Source: Acidovorax sp. NB1 (GTDB taxonomy: Bacteria > Pseudomonadota > Gammaproteobacteria > Burkholderiales > Burkholderiaceae_C). Taken from it: a DNA stretch of 64,000 nt. The notes beneath the pieces were generated by a model that made no database searches, was not told where the DNA came from, and saw nothing but the letters and a program-made list of their open reading frames with translations. Location of the stretch: contig NZ_BJHU01000043.1 of NCBI RefSeq assembly GCF_005405905.1, positions 1 through 64,000 of the forward strand. The letters are read 5' to 3'. Positions within the stretch are counted from its first letter, which is position 1. Each line of letters opens with the position of its first letter. The position numbers were made by a program, and so were the translations under genes. This document shows, piece by piece, positions 33,043-41,969 of the stretch.

Positions 33043-35373
33043 ATGCCCTTCGCCGAACGAGCCCTCACAGCGGTCTGGCTGGGCGCAGCCTTGCTGTTGT
33101 TCGCCGCATCGCTCTGGGTGCCGGATGCGCCGACGCGGCTGTTTTTGGACAACGCCTCCTGGACGCTGGCGTTTGGCCTGTCGGCCTTCTGGGCCTGGCG
33201 GGGGCGGGCGCAGGTGCCGCCCGCACAGCGCTTGCTGCACACGGGGCTGTGGGTGGGCACGGTGCTGGTGCTGGCCGGGCAGCTGGTGTGGAACCTGCAG
33301 GTGGCACTGGACTGGAACCCCTTCCCGGCGCCTGCTGACCTGTTCTTCCTGAGCGTGGGGCCGCTGTGGGCGGCCACGGTGATCCGCGCCACGTTTGCGC
33401 GGCTTTCCAAGGACCGCGCCTATCCCGCAGCGCTGGACTTTGGCGGCGCGGTGCTGGCGCTGCTGGCTTTTACCCTGGTGATCTACCTGCCCTCGGGGCA
33501 GGCGCAGCCATTGGCTACTGCCACGGTGCTGCTGCTGTACCCGGCGGTGTACCTGACGGCGGCGGGTGTGACGGCGCTGGCCATGCCCACGGTGGGTGTG
33601 CGGGTCACGCGGGCCCACCTGCTGGTGCTGGCGGGCATGCTGGGCTATGGCCTGAGCTGGATGCAGTGGAACCTGATGCTGCTGCGCGGCGATGTGTTGC
33701 CGGGCATGGTGTTCAACGCCAGCTTCAGCCTGGCTGCGCTGGCGCTGGGCTGGGGCGCGCGCAGGCTGCGGTTTGAGGTGTCGGACGACGCGGACTACCG
33801 CCGCCGCTGCGACCAGGCCATGAACTATGTGCCCCTGGTGGCGATGGGGCTGGCGGGCATCACGCTGGTGCGGCTTTTCATCATCACCCCCGAGGGGCGG
33901 GCGGGCGTGCAGGCGCTCATCCTGGTGTGCTGCCTGCTGGTGCTGCTGCTGGCGGCGCTGCGCCAGGCGATTGTGGTGGGCCTGCTCAACCGCCTGCGCA
34001 CGGCCGAGGCGGCGGTGCTGCGTAACGAAGAGCGGCTTTACCACGTCGCGCATTTCGACGCCCTCACGGGTCTGCCCAACCGCCGCTATTTTGAGGACGC
34101 GCTGGAGCGCGCCGTGGCCGAGGCCGGGCGGTACACGCAGGCCCCCGACCACTGCGTGGCGCTGTTGCTGATTGACCTGGACCATTTCAAAAGCGTGAGC
34201 GAAACCTACGGCCACCGGGTGGGCGATGCGCTGCTGAGCGAGGTGGCGCAGCGCATTCACCTGCTGCTGGAAGGGCGGGGGCTGGTGTCGCGGCTGGCCA
34301 ATGACCAGTTCACGGTGATGCTGCAGCGCCCCGCGTCGCGCACGGTGCTGGAGCAGCTGGCCACCACGCTGCTGGAAGGGCTGGCGCGGCCCTGGGGGCT
34401 GTCGGACGTGGGTGCGCAGTACATGGGCGCGAGCATCGGCATCAGCCTGTTCCCCGACGATGCGGGCGACAGCGTGGAGCTGGTGCGGCACGCGCATTCG
34501 GCGCTGCATGCCACCAAAAGCGCGGGGCGGGGCTCGTACCGTTTTTACATCGAGGAATTTACCCAGGCCGCGCGCAGCCGGCTGGAGCTGCGCCGCCGCC
34601 TGCACGGCGCACTGCAGGGCGGGGAGTTCACGCTGGTGTACCAGCCGCAGCTCAACCACCTGCGCCAGACGGTGGGGGCCGAGGCGCTGCTGCGCTGGTC
34701 GGTGGACGGCAGGCAGGTGCCGCCCGACGAGTTCATCCCCCTGGCCGAAGAGAGCGGGCTCATCGTGCCCATGGGGCTGTGGGTGTTCGAAACCGCCTGC
34801 CGCCAGGTGGCGCAGTGGCGCGCCGAGGGCTGGCAGGTGCCGGTGGTGTCGGTCAATGTCTCCACCATCCAGCTGCGCGAGCCGGGGTTCACCCAGGCCC
34901 TGCTGGGCATCGCGCAGCGCACTGGGGTGGCGCCCGCCTGCCTGGTGCTGGAGATCACCGAATCGCAGTTGCTGGATGAGTCGCTGTATGCCATGGCGCT
35001 GGACCTGAAAAACGCCGGGTTCGTGCTGTCCATCGACGACTTTGGCACCGGCCACTCGTCGCTCGTCAAGCTCAAGCGCCTGCCGGTGAGCGAGCTGAAG
35101 ATCGACAAGGTGTTTGTGCGCGACATCGTGGTGGACCCGAACGACCGCGAGATCTGCGCCACCGTCAACGCCCTGGCCCGCGCGCTGGGCCTGGAGGTGG
35201 TGGCCGAAGGGGTGGAGACCGAGGAGCAGTGGCAGCTCCTGGTCAAGATGGGCTGCCAGCGGTTTCAGGGCTGGCTGTTTGCGCCTGCGCTGGCGCCCGG
35301 GGAGCTGGCGCGGCACTGGCTGCAGCCGGTGGCAGGTGGCCCGTTGGTGCAGATTGTCAAAAATGATAGCTAG
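33043..35373 (+). CDS. Membrane EAL phosphodiesterase with degenerate GGDEF
   Basis: 776 residues. About ten N-terminal hydrophobic segments (residues ~8-310) form a membrane sensor. The GGDEF-type domain (residues ~335-500) is degenerate: the active-site loop reads LANDQF (residues 418-423) instead of GGDEF, so no cyclase activity is expected. The EAL domain (residues ~510-760) is intact: E547 in AEALLRW, SVNVST, and D665-D666 in IDDFGTGHSS, ELKIDKVF. Predicted c-di-GMP hydrolase. Its last codons and TAG stop lie inside a dispersed repeat. Confidence 0.9.
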   Translation: MPFAERALTAVWLGAALLLFAASLWVPDAPTRLFLDNASWTLAFGLSAFWAWRGRAQVPPAQRLLHTGLWVGTVLVLAGQLVWNLQVALDWNPFPAPADLFFLSVGPLWAATVIRATFARLSKDRAYPAALDFGGAVLALLAFTLVIYLPSGQAQPLATATVLLLYPAVYLTAAGVTALAMPTVGVRVTRAHLLVLAGMLGYGLSWMQWNLMLLRGDVLPGMVFNASFSLAALALGWGARRLRFEVSDDADYRRRCDQAMNYVPLVAMGLAGITLVRLFIITPEGRAGVQALILVCCLLVLLLAALRQAIVVGLLNRLRTAEAAVLRNEERLYHVAHFDALTGLPNRRYFEDALERAVAEAGRYTQAPDHCVALLLIDLDHFKSVSETYGHRVGDALLSEVAQRIHLLLEGRGLVSRLANDQFTVMLQRPASRTVLEQLATTLLEGLARPWGLSDVGAQYMGASIGISLFPDDAGDSVELVRHAHSALHATKSAGRGSYRFYIEEFTQAARSRLELRRRLHGALQGGEFTLVYQPQLNHLRQTVGAEALLRWSVDGRQVPPDEFIPLAEESGLIVPMGLWVFETACRQVAQWRAEGWQVPVVSVNVSTIQLREPGFTQALLGIAQRTGVAPACLVLEITESQLLDESLYAMALDLKNAGFVLSIDDFGTGHSSLVKLKRLPVSELKIDKVFVRDIVVDPNDREICATVNALARALGLEVVAEGVETEEQWQLLVKMGCQRFQGWLFAPALAPGELARHWLQPVAGGPLVQIVKNDS

Positions 35374-35413
35374 CGAGGCATGATGGACGCGCGGCAGGGG
35401 CGATTTTTCTTTG
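35361..35413. repeat. Dispersed TAGCTAT-type repeat, copy 7
   Basis: AATGATAGCTAGCGAGGCATG, then GATGGACGCGCGGCAGGG and CGATTTTTCTTTG. The first 13 bases are the end of the EAL gene; the TAG stop at 35371 is part of the repeat. Confidence 0.8.
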
Positions 35414-35500
35414 AATCGAACCCTCCAAAGCGCAACACCCGGCGCGTGGCCGTGTGTGGGGGAGCGCAAGGCAGCCGCTGCTGCTGAAGCAGCCTGCGGG

Positions 35501-36145
35501 TTATGCCACCTGCGACACACGCGCCTGGTTGGCGGCCACGCTGGTGTGGCTGCTGATCTCCACATCCGCCGAGGCCAGGGCAGCGGCCTTGGCGTCCGGG
35601 CCCATGGCCACGCCTTCGGCGCGCACAAAGCGCACGTCGGTGATGCCGAAGAAGCCGAACACCACCTTCAGGTAGCTCTCCTGGTGCTCCATGGCCTGGC
35701 CGCCTTCGCTGGTCGAATACACGCCGCCCCGGGTAGAGGCCACGATCACCGTCTTGCCACCGGCCAGGCCCACGGGGCCCTTGTCGGTGTACTTGAAGGT
35801 GCGGCCTGCCTGCGCCAGGCGGTCGATCCAGGCCTTGAGCTGGCTGGGGATGGAGAAGTTGTACAGCGGTGCGCCGATCACGATCACGTCGGAGGCCAGG
35901 AACTGGCTCACCAGCGCTTCGGACAGTGCGTTTTCAGCGCGCTCTGCCTCAGTGGCTGCGGCCTGGCCTGTGCGGAACCCCAGCGACTGTGCCGACAGGT
36001 GCGAAGGCGCCTGCTGGGCCAGGTCCAGGTACTGCACGGTGGTGCCGGGGTGGGCAGCTTGCCACGCAGCCACGGTGCGGGCAGTCAGCTGGCGGGACAC
36101 GGATTGTTCGCCGGTGATGGCAGAGTCGATGTGAAGCAGTTGCAT
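35501..36145 (-). CDS. azoR: FMN-dependent NADH-azoreductase AzoR
   Basis: 214 residues from ATG 36145, which has CAGGAGATTTC upstream. Flavodoxin-like quinone/azo-dye reductase: [15 protein letters not shown] (FMN phosphate loop), [21 protein letters not shown], and STRGGVYS. Cytoplasmic two-electron reduction of quinones and azo compounds. Divergent from a LysR gene that likely controls it. Confidence 0.93.
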   Translation of the reverse strand: MQLLHIDSAITGEQSVSRQLTARTVAAWQAAHPGTTVQYLDLAQQAPSHLSAQSLGFRTGQAAATEAERAENALSEALVSQFLASDVIVIGAPLYNFSIPSQLKAWIDRLAQAGRTFKYTDKGPVGLAGGKTVIVASTRGGVYSTSEGGQAMEHQESYLKVVFGFFGITDVRFVRAEGVAMGPDAKAAALASADVEISSHTSVAANQARVSQVA

Positions 36146-36263
36146 GAGAAATCTCCTGAAAAGGGCGCGGGGCTGTGGTTGCGCTGGGGTTGCAAGCCAC
36201 GCCGTGTGGCCATGGGGAGAATTGTGGTTGGTCATCCAGCTGTTGATAAGGCAGGGAACTTGC

Positions 36264-36279
36264 GATAGATTGTTCTATC
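36264..36279. promoter_or_regulatory. LysR-type binding site (GATAGA-N4-TCTATC)
   Basis: Perfect 6-base arms with TTGT between, ending 9 bp before the LysR start. Occupies the promoter of the regulator; azoR starts 118 bp away on the other side. Confidence 0.6.
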
Positions 36280-36288
36280 CATAGGACG

Positions 36289-37245
36289 ATGAAGCCCATG
36301 CAAGACCTCAACGACATGCTGTATTTCGCCGAAGTGGTGGAGCGCGGTGGCTTTGCCGCCGCGGGCCGCGCCCTCGGCATTCCCAAATCGCGGCTGTCGC
36401 GCCGGGTGTCTGACCTCGAGGCGCAGCTGGGCGTGCGCCTGCTGCAGCGCACCACCCGCAAGCTCTCGCTGACCGAGGTGGGCGAGGCGTATTTGCGCCA
36501 CTGCCAGGCCATGCGCGAATCGGCCCAGGCGGCGGCCGACACGGTGGCCCAGGTGCAGACCGTGCCGCGCGGCACCATCCGCGTGAGCTGCCCGGTCACA
36601 CTGGCACAGACCGTGGTGGCCGAGCTGATCCCCCGGTTCCTGGCCAGTTGCCCCGAGGTGCGCATCGACATGCTGGTGAGCAACCGCGCCGTGAACCTGG
36701 TGGAAGAGGGCATCGACGTGGCGCTGCGCGTGCGCCCCTCGGTGGACGACAGCGGCAGCATGGTGGTCAAGCGGCTGGACCACACCACGCAGATCCTGGT
36801 GGCCAGCCCCGAGCTGCTGATCCGTCAGGGCACGCCCAAGACGCTGGACGATCTGGCCCAGCTCGACAGCATTGCCATGTCGGCGCCCGATGGCCGATCG
36901 ACCTGGAACCTGATCGGCCCGGGCGGCGTGCACCAGGTGGTGCAGCACACGCCGCGCTACGTGGCCGACGACCTGCTCACGCTCAAGTTCGCCGCCGTGG
37001 CGGGTACCGGCGTGTGCTGGATGCCCGACTACATGTGCCAGGACGAAATGCGCGAGCGCAAGCTGGTGCGGGTGTTGCCCGACTGGGCGCCCGCGCCCGC
37101 CATCGTGCATGCGGTGTTCCCGTCGCGCCGGGGGCTGTCGCCTGCGGTGCGGCGGTTTCTGGATTTTCTGGGCGAGGCCATGCCGGGGCGCAGCAGCCTG
37201 CGCACGCGCCAGGCGCTGCAAGGGCTGGACGGCGCAGACATCTAG
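36289..37245 (+). CDS. LysR-family regulator of azoR
   Basis: 318 residues, CrgA/aaeR-like group: LNDMLYFAEVVERGGFAAAGRALGIPKSRLSRRVSDLEAQLGVRLLQRTTRKLSLTE at the N-terminus, effector domain beyond residue 95. Such regulators commonly sense quinones or electrophiles and switch on the adjacent reductase. Here divergent from azoR with a palindrome in between. Confidence 0.9.
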   Translation: MKPMQDLNDMLYFAEVVERGGFAAAGRALGIPKSRLSRRVSDLEAQLGVRLLQRTTRKLSLTEVGEAYLRHCQAMRESAQAAADTVAQVQTVPRGTIRVSCPVTLAQTVVAELIPRFLASCPEVRIDMLVSNRAVNLVEEGIDVALRVRPSVDDSGSMVVKRLDHTTQILVASPELLIRQGTPKTLDDLAQLDSIAMSAPDGRSTWNLIGPGGVHQVVQHTPRYVADDLLTLKFAAVAGTGVCWMPDYMCQDEMRERKLVRVLPDWAPAPAIVHAVFPSRRGLSPAVRRFLDFLGEAMPGRSSLRTRQALQGLDGADI

Positions 37246-37445
37246 GGCACCCAGAGCGGCCTTGCACGGGTTTGGCAAGCGGCCGCCACAAAGACCGCGT
37301 GCCCCCGTGGGACGGCGCCCGCAGCACGCATTTTTGGCCCCACAATGCAACGAATTGCAACTGTGTGGGCTGCCTTCTTGCACCACCGCGCACCTGGGCG
37401 CACCAGGGTGTCGCGCGGCGCGGAACGGCCCGGAACTGGGCCCTT

Positions 37446-38315
37446 GTGACCGCTTCTCACCCCATCGACCAAGACATCCGGCAGGCCCGCGTGCACCCCG
37501 CCGTGCGCGCCATCGTGATCCCGCCATGCCCCGAGTCGCTGCTGCGCCTGCAGCAGATCCTGGCCGAGCCCGAACTCGACGCAGCGGCCCTGGAGCAACT
37601 GGCCGCCTCCGACGTGGCTCTGGCCGCCGCCGTCATGCGGCTGGCCAACAGCCCGCTGTATGGCCTGGCGCAGCCGGTGCAGACGGTGGGCATGGCGCTC
37701 ACGGTGCTGGGGCTGCGCCCGGCGGTGGAGCTGATGTCGGCCTTCATCACGCGCAACGCGCTGCAGGTGCGCTCGCCGCTGCTCGACCACTTCTGGGAAA
37801 GCTCGCAGCGCCGCGCCATCGCCTGCGAACACATCGGCCACCAGCTCTACAGCTTTGACCCCGGGCTGGGCTACAGCTTTGGCCTGTTCTGCCACGTGGG
37901 CATGCCTGTGCTGGTGAAGGCCGTGCGCGGCTACGCCAGCACCGTGACCGAAGCGCTGGCCCGCAAGGACCGCACCTTCACCCAGACCGAAAACGCCAGC
38001 CACCGCACCGACCACGCCGTGATGGGCGCCATCGTGGCGCGCACCTGGCACCTGCCGGGCAACGTGGCCCAGGCCATCTGGCTGCACCACGACTTTGCAT
38101 GCCTGAACGACGAACAGTTTGACCCCACGGTGCGCCACCTGGTGGCGCTGGGCCTGCTGGCCGAGTTTCTGGTCAACCAGCACGACGGCCTGGCGCCCAC
38201 GCGCGAGTGGCTGCTGCATGGCGAGGCCTGCATGGACCACCTGCATGTGACGCAGGACGAGCTGGACCACTGGATCGATGCGCTGCATCCGGCGTTTGAG
38301 GCGGTGCGGTTTTGA
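37446..38315 (+). CDS. HDOD-domain signalling protein
   Basis: 289 residues from GTG 37446. HDOD domain (residues ~15-210): VIPPCPESLLRLQQIL, LAAAVMRLANSPLYGLAQPVQTVGMALTVLGLRPAVELM, and HALMG-like region CHVGMPVL. HDOD proteins lack a catalytic HD pair and act in signalling, often with c-di-GMP proteins. The 200 bp upstream (37246-37445) holds no gene I can support. No other domain is attached. Confidence 0.87.
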   Translation: MTASHPIDQDIRQARVHPAVRAIVIPPCPESLLRLQQILAEPELDAAALEQLAASDVALAAAVMRLANSPLYGLAQPVQTVGMALTVLGLRPAVELMSAFITRNALQVRSPLLDHFWESSQRRAIACEHIGHQLYSFDPGLGYSFGLFCHVGMPVLVKAVRGYASTVTEALARKDRTFTQTENASHRTDHAVMGAIVARTWHLPGNVAQAIWLHHDFACLNDEQFDPTVRHLVALGLLAEFLVNQHDGLAPTREWLLHGEACMDHLHVTQDELDHWIDALHPAFEAVRF

Positions 38316-38347
38316 TCTCGGTGCGCGGCTGATGCGCTAGAGCTCTT

Positions 38348-39430
38348 TCAGCGCGCAGCGTCCAGCAGTTCGGCTAGGCGCGTGTGCCCCCGCTGGGCTG
38401 CCTGCTGCGCCGCGTTCTGGCCCTCGCGGTCCACCAGGGCGGGCTTGGCGCCCAGGGCCAGCAGCTTCTGTACGGTGGCGGTGTGGCCGTTCAAGGCCGC
38501 CAGCATCAAGGCGGTTTTTCCTTCTGGGTCGCGGGCGTCCACCGGCGTGCCCTGTTGCACGAGGGCTTCCACCTGCTGGGTGTGTCCTGCGCGGGCAGCA
38601 TCCCACACGCTGCGGGGCACAGCAGCGCCGAGCCTCTTTTGCATGGCGGGGGCGGCGGCTGTGTTGTGGTCGGGGGCCAATGCATCAGCCTGCGGGCTGC
38701 GAGCTACCGGGGCGGCGGCCCCAGGAGCCATGGGGGCCGTGGGGGGGGCCGGGGCTGCCTCTTGTAGGGCTGGTGCTGCGGCTGCTGCCGGGCGCTCGCG
38801 CCTTTCGGCACTGGGGGCTGCGGCCGTGGAGGGCGACGCTGGGAACCCGGACGGGGCCCGGGTTGCACGGGGTGCTGACTGGGTTTCCGGTTCGATGACA
38901 GAAGGCGACGCGGGCGCAGCCCTGGCCGCAGCTTGTGCGGGTGCCGGTGGCTGCGCAGGCGAGGGCGCAGGTGCCGTGGCGGGCTTGGGGGCCACGGCGT
39001 CGGCCGATGGGCCGGTGCTGCTCCGCGCGCTTTTCTGAGCACTTTCGGGGGCAGGAGGCGACGCTGGTGGGGGCTCTGCCGGTGGCTGGGCCGCTGGTGT
39101 GGCCAAGGGCACAGGGGAGGCTGGCGCCGGTGCCTCGGCCCTGCGGTGGCTGAAAGCGGTGTCTCGCTCTTCGGGCGTGCCGCGTTCAAATTGCAGCATC
39201 AGCAAGCCGGTCAGCCCCACCACGGCCACCGTGGCCAGGGCTGAAATCTTCCAGCGCGCCTGGTTGGCGGCAGGGGCCGCAGCCTGGGGGGCCGGGCCTG
39301 CCGCCGCTGCGTTGGCCAGCATCTGGGCATGCGCACGCACGGCATCGCGCACGTGTGTGCCGGGGCGGGCGCCTTCCTGTTCACTGGCTTCGTGGTAGCG
39401 CCGGACCAGTTCGTCGTCCTGCCGGGTCAT
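38348..39430 (-). CDS. Membrane anti-sigma-like protein with ankyrin repeats
   Basis: 360 residues. A short cytoplasmic N-terminus (DDELVRRYHEASEQEG... residues 1-58) with anti-sigma-like character, one membrane helix (residues ~60-80, ISALATVAVVGLTGLLML), a ~190-residue Ala/Pro-rich spacer, then three ankyrin repeats at residues ~275-358 (VWDAARAGHTQQVEALVQQGTPVDARDPEGKTALMLAALNGHTATVQKLL). Topology puts the ankyrin part outside the membrane. Overlaps the ECF sigma stop by four bases, so coupled translation and a likely functional pair. A sensing anti-sigma factor is the simplest reading; it is inference. Confidence 0.85.
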   Translation of the reverse strand: MTRQDDELVRRYHEASEQEGARPGTHVRDAVRAHAQMLANAAAAGPAPQAAAPAANQARWKISALATVAVVGLTGLLMLQFERGTPEERDTAFSHRRAEAPAPASPVPLATPAAQPPAEPPPASPPAPESAQKSARSSTGPSADAVAPKPATAPAPSPAQPPAPAQAAARAAPASPSVIEPETQSAPRATRAPSGFPASPSTAAAPSAERRERPAAAAAPALQEAAPAPPTAPMAPGAAAPVARSPQADALAPDHNTAAAPAMQKRLGAAVPRSVWDAARAGHTQQVEALVQQGTPVDARDPEGKTALMLAALNGHTATVQKLLALGAKPALVDREGQNAAQQAAQRGHTRLAELLDAAR

Positions 39431-40041
39431 ACAAACTCCTTGAGGTGCTGGCGCAGGCTGGCCCGTGCGTAGCGCAGGCGGCTCTTGGCGGTTTCAAAAT
39501 TCACGCCGGTGGCCTCGGCAATCTCCTGCACGCTCAGGTCGCCTTCGGCCTGCAGCAAGAAGGCCTCGCGCTGCTCCAGCGGCAACTGCTCCACCGCCGC
39601 AATCAGCGCGGCCGCCTGCTCGCGCGACTGCAATTGCCGCACAGGCCCGAAGCCCGAGTCGGCCACCAGTGTGTCGGCCAGCGTGCGCGCATCGTCGTCG
39701 CTCGCGTCCAGACTGGTGTGGTGTTTGGCGGTGCGCAGGTGGTCCACCAGGCGGTGGTGCGCCAGCGTGAACAGCCAGGTGCGGAACTTGGCTTTCACCT
39801 CGTAGCGGCTGGCATTGCGCGCCACGGCAAACCATACGTCCTGCAGCAGGTCGTCGGCCACCGCCTGCACCTTCACGCTGCGAAACACAAACCGCCACAC
39901 GGCCAGTTCATGCCGGGCGTACAGCCGGTCGAACGCGGCCATGTCGCCCGTGGCGTAGCGCAACATCAGCGCTTCGTCGGCGTCGTGGACATCGTCAGAG
40001 GGTGGGGCGGTGGGCACCCGGGCATTATGCGAAACCCCCAT
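39427..40041 (-). CDS. ECF-type RNA polymerase sigma factor
   Basis: 204 residues. Sigma region 2 (residues ~25-90: LMLRYATGDMAAFDRLYARHELAVWRFVFRSV, DDLLQDVWFAVARNASRYEVKAKFRTWLFTLAHHRLVDHLR) and region 4 (residues ~145-200: LPLEQREAFLLQAEGDLSVQEIAEATGVNFETAKSRLRYARASLRQHL). A 20-residue N-terminal extension precedes region 2. Starts 22 bp after the secreted-protein gene and overlaps the ankyrin protein. Confidence 0.93.
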   Translation of the reverse strand: MGVSHNARVPTAPPSDDVHDADEALMLRYATGDMAAFDRLYARHELAVWRFVFRSVKVQAVADDLLQDVWFAVARNASRYEVKAKFRTWLFTLAHHRLVDHLRTAKHHTSLDASDDDARTLADTLVADSGFGPVRQLQSREQAAALIAAVEQLPLEQREAFLLQAEGDLSVQEIAEATGVNFETAKSRLRYARASLRQHLKEFV

Positions 40042-40063
40042 GCGCTCACGGGCCGGTCCCGGC

Positions 40064-40972
40064 CTACCGTGGGTCGGGTACGTACGACAGGTTGTCCGAC
40101 TGCGGAAACGCGCGGGGCACCGGGGGCACGTAGGGCCGGGCGATGGGCTCGCGGATCACGCCGCTGGCGATCAGGTTCTCGCGGCTGTCGTAGCGGATGC
40201 TGATGATTTCATTGGGTTGCTCCTGCAAGCGCGTGAAGCTGGTGTGGGTGACGACCGATGTCTCGCGCTGGCCATGCGCCGTGCCCAGCTTGGCCGATGG
40301 CATGGGGGCGGCCTTGGCCACACTGTCGGCAGACTGCGAGCGGGCAGAGGATTCGGCCTCGGCCGATGGGGCTGGGGCAGCTGGAGCACCGGCAGCCCCA
40401 GCGGCTGCGGGCGATGCGGGCTCCTCCCGCAGGCGCCCGAGGCCCAGGCCGTTGTCGCGGCGCTGGCTGTAGGGCTCGGGCGTGATGGCCGGGGCCGGTT
40501 GGGGCAGCGGCAGCTGTTCGCAGAACAGGGCCACGCCAATCACGCCCACATGCGCCGGGCGGCCCGTGCGGGCGGCATACGAGTTGGCAATGTGGGAAAA
40601 CTCGAAGGCCGCCACCTGGCTGTCGCTCTTGCGCCAGCCGGTGATCTGGTAACGCTCGTAGGGCGAGAACACATAGCCGCGCTGGTCCCATGCGGCGGTT
40701 TCGCCGCTGAGCACATTCACACCGTCCACCGAAGGCACGGCCAGCACCCGCTCGCCCAGCCGGTTGCGCACCGTGATGGCATACCGCGCCCCAGGCCGCC
40801 CGGCCACCCAGTATTCGCCCCGGGCGTAGTGCACCGGCAGCGTTGCGCCGGTGTCGCGGTCCACGATGGTGACATCGGCCAGGCGGCCAATGGCCTGAGC
40901 AGGAAGGTGGGCCAGGCCCAGCAGTGCGGTCAGGGCGACGAGGGCGGGCAGGGTGAGCGAACGGGGTTTCAT
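40064..40972 (-). CDS. Secreted hypothetical protein upstream of ECF sigma
   Basis: 302 residues with a cleavable signal (MKPRSLTLPALVALTALLGLAHLPAQA). Residues 30-150 look like a beta-rich domain (IVDRDTGATLPVHYARGEYWVAGRPGARYAITVRNRLGERVL, GWRKSDSQVAAFEFSHIANSYAARTGRP), followed by a Pro/Ala-rich tail. No family recognised with confidence. It leads an apparent operon with the sigma factor and ankyrin protein, so it may be the signal-sensing or effector component. Function unknown. Confidence 0.75.
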   Translation of the reverse strand: MKPRSLTLPALVALTALLGLAHLPAQAIGRLADVTIVDRDTGATLPVHYARGEYWVAGRPGARYAITVRNRLGERVLAVPSVDGVNVLSGETAAWDQRGYVFSPYERYQITGWRKSDSQVAAFEFSHIANSYAARTGRPAHVGVIGVALFCEQLPLPQPAPAITPEPYSQRRDNGLGLGRLREEPASPAAAGAAGAPAAPAPSAEAESSARSQSADSVAKAAPMPSAKLGTAHGQRETSVVTHTSFTRLQEQPNEIISIRYDSRENLIASGVIREPIARPYVPPVPRAFPQSDNLSYVPDPR

Positions 40973-41113
40973 GGCAGCTCCATCAAAAAAAGTGGTGGTG
41001 CTGGGTGAAACGAACGGGGCGATGGAACGGGGTTAAACCAGGCGAAAAAAAGAGGCCCACTGTGGGCTGGAGCCCCGAAAACGACGAAATGAGCGGTGGT
41101 TAGATGATTTGGC

Positions 41114-41160
41114 GATTAAATAACAAGAATTAAGTCGTTTGGGTTTTAAAGAGCGGCTCG
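41114..41160 (+). promoter_or_regulatory. Promoter block A, shared with the sulfate operon
   Basis: Starts GATTAAATAACAAGAAT and continues through GTTTGGGTTTTAAAGAGCG to CTCG. It aligns base for base, with few differences, to 41882-41925 in front of sbp. It ends 15 bp before the hydrolase GTG start, so it is the promoter/leader of that gene. No CysB consensus could be verified by eye. Confidence 0.65.
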
Positions 41161-41175
41161 CAGAATGCCAGCCCT

Positions 41176-41760
41176 GTGACCTCTACCACCTCCATCATCA
41201 TCGTCCCCGGCTGGCGCGATTCGGGCCCCGGCCACTGGCAGAGCCTGTGGGCCGAGCGCCTGCCCAACGCGCGCCGTGTGGTGCAGGACGACTGGATCAC
41301 GCCCACGCGTTCGGCCTGGGTGAGCCAGCTTGAAAAGACCGTGCTGGCTGCGCCGCACCCTGTGGTGATCGTGGCGCACAGCCTGGGCTGTATTGCCACC
41401 AACCACATGGACCCGGAGGCTGCGGCCAAGGTGTGTGGTGCGCTGCTGGTGGCCCCGGCCGACCCGGAGCGCCGTGCCATCCTGAGCGACTTTGCGCCCG
41501 TGCCCTATGCCGCGCTGCCCTACCGCAGCATTGTGGTGGCCAGCAGCAACGACCCGTTTTGCCCCATCCGCCTGGCGGGCGCTTATGCCCGGGCTTGGGG
41601 CAGCGAGTTTGTGCGCATGCAGAACGCGGGGCATATCAACATCGATTCGGGCCACGGCGAATGGCCGCTGGGCTGGGCGCTGTTGCAGTCGCTGGAGGGT
41701 GGGCCTGCTGCCCACCCGCTGGCAGCCACCCCAGCCCATTCCCATCCGGCTGTGATGTAG
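41176..41760 (+). CDS. RBBP9/YdeN-family alpha/beta hydrolase
   Basis: 194 residues from GTG 41176. Serine hydrolase with nucleophile in VVIVAHSLGC (residues ~62-71), an Asp in VVASSNDPFCP and His in NAGHINIDSG, plus WRDSGPGHWQSLW at the N-terminus, all typical of YdeN/RBBP9. Substrate unknown. Its promoter block matches that of the sulfate operon 210 bp downstream, which suggests induction under sulfur limitation and a role in sulfur scavenging; this part is inference. Confidence 0.87.
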   Translation: MTSTTSIIIVPGWRDSGPGHWQSLWAERLPNARRVVQDDWITPTRSAWVSQLEKTVLAAPHPVVIVAHSLGCIATNHMDPEAAAKVCGALLVAPADPERRAILSDFAPVPYAALPYRSIVVASSNDPFCPIRLAGAYARAWGSEFVRMQNAGHINIDSGHGEWPLGWALLQSLEGGPAAHPLAATPAHSHPAVM

Positions 41761-41822
41761 TTGCTATGATTTTTGTAGCTATAAATCCATACTGATCGCG
41801 CGGTAAAGGCTATTTTGGATGC
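41761..41822. repeat. Dispersed TAGCTAT-type repeat, copy 8
   Basis: TTGCTATGATTTTTGTAGCTATAA, then CTGATCGCGCGGTAAAGGC and TATTTTGG. Directly after the hydrolase stop. Confidence 0.7.
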
Positions 41823-41881
41823 ATGGATGGCAGCGGCTATCCGCAGCGGACAGTCCATCAACAATCCATATGCCAATAGCT

Positions 41882-41925
41882 GATTATTTAACAAGAATAT
41901 ATTCTTTTGAGTTTTAAGAGCGCCT
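41882..41925 (+). promoter_or_regulatory. Promoter block B, upstream of sbp
   Basis: GATTATTTAACAAGAATA followed by TATTCTTTTGAGTTTTAAG and AGCGCCTC. It includes the palindrome AGAATATATTCT. Near copy of 41114-41160. Lies 45-90 bp before the sbp ATG. Confidence 0.65.
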
Positions 41926-41969
41926 CCGCACAATCCGGCATCTCCAGCAATTTTTTGGGCGACACCACC

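Noticed and set aside
33037..35628. Minus-strand frame of 863 codons opposite the EAL protein
   Set aside because: Rich in His, Gln, Arg without any domain; the plus strand carries clear membrane and EAL motifs.
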